Positions 61,794 through 64,000 of a DNA stretch of 64,000 bases are shown piece after piece. The first letter of the stretch is position 1. Every line of letters starts with the position of its first letter. The position numbers were made by a program, and so were the translations under genes. The stretch spans positions 310,001 through 374,000 of the forward strand of contig NZ_CANKYH010000002.1 of NCBI RefSeq assembly GCF_947487915.1. Reading direction: 5' to 3'. The notes below the pieces were generated by a model. The model saw only the letters and a list, made by a program, of their open reading frames with translations, did not search any database and had not been told where the DNA came from. The stretch is from an uncultured Serinicoccus sp. (GTDB lineage: Bacteria > Actinomycetota > Actinomycetes > Actinomycetales > Dermatophilaceae).

Positions 61794-63425
61794 ATGGCGA
61801 CATCGGTAACATCGACGAAGCGGCCGGTGGAGGGAGACGGGCCGGCGGGTCGTGCCGAGATCCGCGCACTGGCGGGTCGCCTCGCGCTCCCTCGCCCGGA
61901 CGCGTCGGACGCCGAGCGCCTCGAGCTCATCCGCGCGCTGGAGGACCTCAACCGCGCGTCCGCCGCCGCGCACGCGGTGCTCTCGGACGAGTTCGACCGG
62001 TCCCAGCGGCAGCAACAGGAGGCCGACGGGGTCGCTGCCGCCAACGTCGGATCGGGAGTCGCGGACGACCTCGCCCTGGCGGGCAAGGTCTCCCCTGCCC
62101 GGTCCTCGAACCGCCTGGCCTGCTCCCGGGCCCTGGCCCGGGAGATGCCCCGCACCCTGGCCGCCCTGGCGGAGGGCGTGATCGACGCCCATCAGGCCGA
62201 GGTCGTCACCCGGGCCACGACCTGCCTGTCGCCTGCGGACCGTCGGCTCGTCGACGAGCAGCTCGTCGGTCAGCTCGCCGGCCTGTCCACGAGACAGCTG
62301 CGCGCCACGGTGACCGCGCTCGTCTACGAGCTGGACCCCCAGGCCCACGTGCGGCGGGCAGCCAGGGCGGCCGAGGACGCCTACGTGTCGGTGCGCCCCG
62401 CACCGGACGTCATGTGCGTCATCTCCGCGATGCTGCCGGCGGCCCAGGGGGTGGCGGTCTACGCCGCGCTCAAGCGCCACGCCGAGCTGGTCCGCGCCTC
62501 GGGGGACGAGCGCACCCAGGGCAGGATCATGGCCGACACGCTCTATGCCAACGTCACCGGGCGTGACCCCGTGGCACTGCCGGACATCGACCTCAGCCTC
62601 GTCATGACCGACGCCTCGCTCATGGCGGGGGACACCGTGGCGGCCCATCTCGACGGCTACGGCCCGCTCCCCGCGCAGACGGCACGCGACCTGCTGACCC
62701 CCTCGCCGGGGCGGGCCGCCGACCCGCCGCCTGCGACGGCGCCTGCCGACACCGCTGGCGCGCCGGAGCCGACGACCCACCGCCAGGCTGGCGGCGACGT
62801 CTGCCCGGAGGGGTCGCGCTGCCCCGCCTGGTCGTGCCCGCTGCCCCACGGCGCCACGGGCTCGGAAGGCGCGTCGCCGGACAGAGGTGCCTCGCCGACT
62901 GCACGGGGCGCCGACCTGGGCGTGCACCCGCCTGCCGGCCCCGACGCCGCCGACGTGGCTGCGGCGCGGGTCTTCGTCCGCCGGCTCTACGCCGACCCGT
63001 TGACCGGGGAGGTCTTCGCCCGGGACACCCGGCGCCGACTCTTCAGCGAGGCCCAACGGGCGCTGATCGTCAGCCGGGACCGCTACTGCCGGACGCCGTG
63101 GTGCGGGGCGCCCATCCGGCACATCGACCACCGGGTGCGGCACCGCGACGGCGGTTCGACGTCCATCCACAACGGCCAGGGGCTGTGCCAGCGGTGCAAC
63201 CAGGGACGGGAGCGACCGCGGCAGGCCGCCGTGCCGCCGACTCTCTATCTCCGCCCGGGTGCGGTGCTGCCGAGGACCTCACCGGCCGCCGCCGAGGGCC
63301 GGCACCCGACAGCCGCCGAGGGCCGCCTCCCCACAGCCGCCGCCGAGGGCCGCCGGCCGACAGCCACCACCAAGGGCCGGCACCCGAGGCCGGCAGCCCG
63401 GACCCGAGGTCCAGCGCCTCCCTGA
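61794..63425 (+). CDS. DUF222/HNH endonuclease (13E12 repeat family), SOS-controlled
   Basis: 543 residues from the ATG at 61794, chosen because the promoter and LexA box lie upstream of it and G-rich GGGGGTGGGGG precedes it; an open frame continues up to 61734. The N-terminal DUF222 domain (about 30-300) contains EVVTRATTCLSPADRRLVDEQ and DPQAHVRRAARAAED. The HNH nuclease (about 420-470) has DRYCRTPWCGAPIRHIDHRV and NGQGLCQRCNQGR, with His and Cys ligands. A low-complexity tail of Ala/Glu-Gly-Arg repeats ends it. Similar mycobacterial 13E12 proteins are SOS-linked. Its target is unknown. Confidence 0.85.
   Translation: MATSVTSTKRPVEGDGPAGRAEIRALAGRLALPRPDASDAERLELIRALEDLNRASAAAHAVLSDEFDRSQRQQQEADGVAAANVGSGVADDLALAGKVSPARSSNRLACSRALAREMPRTLAALAEGVIDAHQAEVVTRATTCLSPADRRLVDEQLVGQLAGLSTRQLRATVTALVYELDPQAHVRRAARAAEDAYVSVRPAPDVMCVISAMLPAAQGVAVYAALKRHAELVRASGDERTQGRIMADTLYANVTGRDPVALPDIDLSLVMTDASLMAGDTVAAHLDGYGPLPAQTARDLLTPSPGRAADPPPATAPADTAGAPEPTTHRQAGGDVCPEGSRCPAWSCPLPHGATGSEGASPDRGASPTARGADLGVHPPAGPDAADVAAARVFVRRLYADPLTGEVFARDTRRRLFSEAQRALIVSRDRYCRTPWCGAPIRHIDHRVRHRDGGSTSIHNGQGLCQRCNQGRERPRQAAVPPTLYLRPGAVLPRTSPAAAEGRHPTAAEGRLPTAAAEGRRPTATTKGRHPRPAARTRGPAPP
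63285..63400 (+). repeat. Degenerate repeats in the HNH gene tail
   Basis: Four imperfect copies around GCCGCCGAGGGCCG coding for Ala-Ala-Glu-Gly-Arg-x-Pro-Thr type units. Likely a disordered linker tail that expands by slippage. Confidence 0.6.
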
Positions 63426-63476
63426 CCTGCTCCACGCGCGTGCCCGCGTCCGGCCGCGACGCGACCGGCCGACCGG

Positions 63477-63540
63477 GCAGTCGCCGAGCAGTCGCCGGGC
63501 AGTCGCCGAGCAGTCGCCGGGCGGTCGCCGAGCAGTGCCG
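63477..63540. repeat. Tandem 11-bp repeat between the HNH gene and aspS
   Basis: Five copies of GCAGTCGCCGR (63477-63531) alternating A and G at the last base, with one G-for-A change in the fifth, and a partial sixth. It lies in the non-coding gap 63426-63548 between convergent genes, so it may be a slippage product or a protein-binding or terminator zone; it is too short and uniform to be a CRISPR. Confidence 0.75.
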
Positions 63541-63548
63541 CTCAGTCC

Positions 63549-64000
63549 TCAGGCCGTGGCGCTCTCCTCCGCCTCGGGCTCGGCGTCCACTCCCGCCTCC
63601 CTGCGCTGCTCGGGCGTGATGGGAGCCGGAGCAGCGGTCAGCGGGTCGAAGCCGCCACCGGACTTCGGGAAGGCGATGACGTCGCGGATCGAGTCGGTGC
63701 CGGCCAGGAGGGCGACGATGCGGTCCCATCCGAAGGCGATCCCGCCGTGCGGCGGTGCCCCGAACTTGAACGCCTCGAGCAGGAAGCCGAACTTCTCCTG
63801 CGCCTCCTCCGGAGACAGGCCCATGATCGCGAAGACCCGCTCCTGGACGTCGCGCCGGTGGATACGGATGGACCCACCCCCGATCTCGTTGCCGTTGCAC
63901 ACCAGGTCGTAGGCGTACGCCAGCGCCGCGCCCGGGTCCTCCTCGAGGGAGTCCAGGAACTCCGCCTTGGGTGAGGTGAAGGCGTGGTGCACGGCGGTCC
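63549..64000 (-). CDS. aspS: Aspartyl-tRNA synthetase, C-terminal part (runs off the window)
   Basis: The last 150 or so residues of a bacterial-type AspRS. Visible are [33 protein letters not shown] and class II motif 3, [20 protein letters not shown], ending with [18 protein letters not shown] and an acidic tail. It attaches Asp (and possibly Asn, if non-discriminating) to tRNA. The frame is open to base 64000; the remainder is outside. It converges with the HNH gene. Confidence 0.95.
   Translation of the reverse strand, partial: TAVHHAFTSPKAEFLDSLEEDPGAALAYAYDLVCNGNEIGGGSIRIHRRDVQERVFAIMGLSPEEAQEKFGFLLEAFKFGAPPHGGIAFGWDRIVALLAGTDSIRDVIAFPKSGGGFDPLTAAPAPITPEQRREAGVDAEPEAEESATA

Noticed and set aside
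63477..63540. CRISPR array
   Set aside because: Units are 11 bp and contiguous without spacers, and no cas genes are present.

Overview
The window is chromosomal DNA from a high-GC actinobacterium. Gene content and order (alaS-ruvX-mltG-aroE-pilD-aroC-aroK-aroB-efp-nusB-pyrR...priA, an actinobacterial integration host factor, a TIGR02234/HGxxPAAW pair beside trpCBA, a degenerate PriA) fit Micrococcales, perhaps the Intrasporangiaceae/Ornithinimicrobium-Serinicoccus group; the genus is an inference. Most genes are on the minus strand, and many overlap by 4 bp (ATGA or GTGA), so long translationally coupled operons are the rule.

Layout. 1-9239: start of pyruvate kinase, then (minus strand, reading from 9239 down) a heterodimeric ABC exporter, two small trp-associated membrane proteins, trpC, trpB, trpA and a MauE/DsbA-like redox pair. 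9334-11193: two plus-strand genes (TIGR03085 protein, FUSC-type membrane protein). 11365-20516: a lower-GC accessory island holding a complete seven-gene thiopeptide-type RiPP cluster in the order precursor, LanB-type glutamylation protein, elimination protein, pyridine synthase-like protein, SagB-type azoline oxidase, RRE-containing ThiF-like partner, YcaO cyclodehydratase. This matches the A-to-G order known from thiomuracin. The precursor leader is thiomuracin-like, but the predicted core is about 30 residues, about twice the usual length, with Val rather than Cys at position 2. 20651-25034: PH-domain protein, pnuC, rpe, rsmB, fmt. 25041-31593: a dipeptide/oligopeptide ABC importer. 31840-38109: priA, metK, ctaG, a DUF2243 protein, coaBC, rpoZ. 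38117-49139: gmk, mihF and the pyrimidine operon pyrR-pyrB-pyrC-carA-carB-pyrK-(pyrD-like)-pyrF, with a PyrR RNA-binding loop in front of pyrR. 49226-60697: nusB, efp, aroB, aroK, aroC, prepilin peptidase, aroE, mltG, ruvX, alaS, rarA. 60716-63425: a GNAT acetyltransferase and a DUF222/HNH (13E12-type) endonuclease whose promoter holds a perfect LexA box between its -35 and -10. 63549-64000: the end of aspS.

Main points of interest: (1) the thiopeptide cluster and its long core; (2) a pyrD-like gene in the pyr operon that has lost the residues expected for dihydroorotate oxidation, although its PyrK partner looks intact; (3) the LexA-controlled HNH gene; (4) the PyrR loop; (5) the octamer GGTATGCC, repeated across the core genome in all reading frames but not found by eye in the thiopeptide island. 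I saw no tRNA, rRNA, CRISPR array, integrase or intact insertion sequence, and no gene-free stretch longer than about 260 bases.
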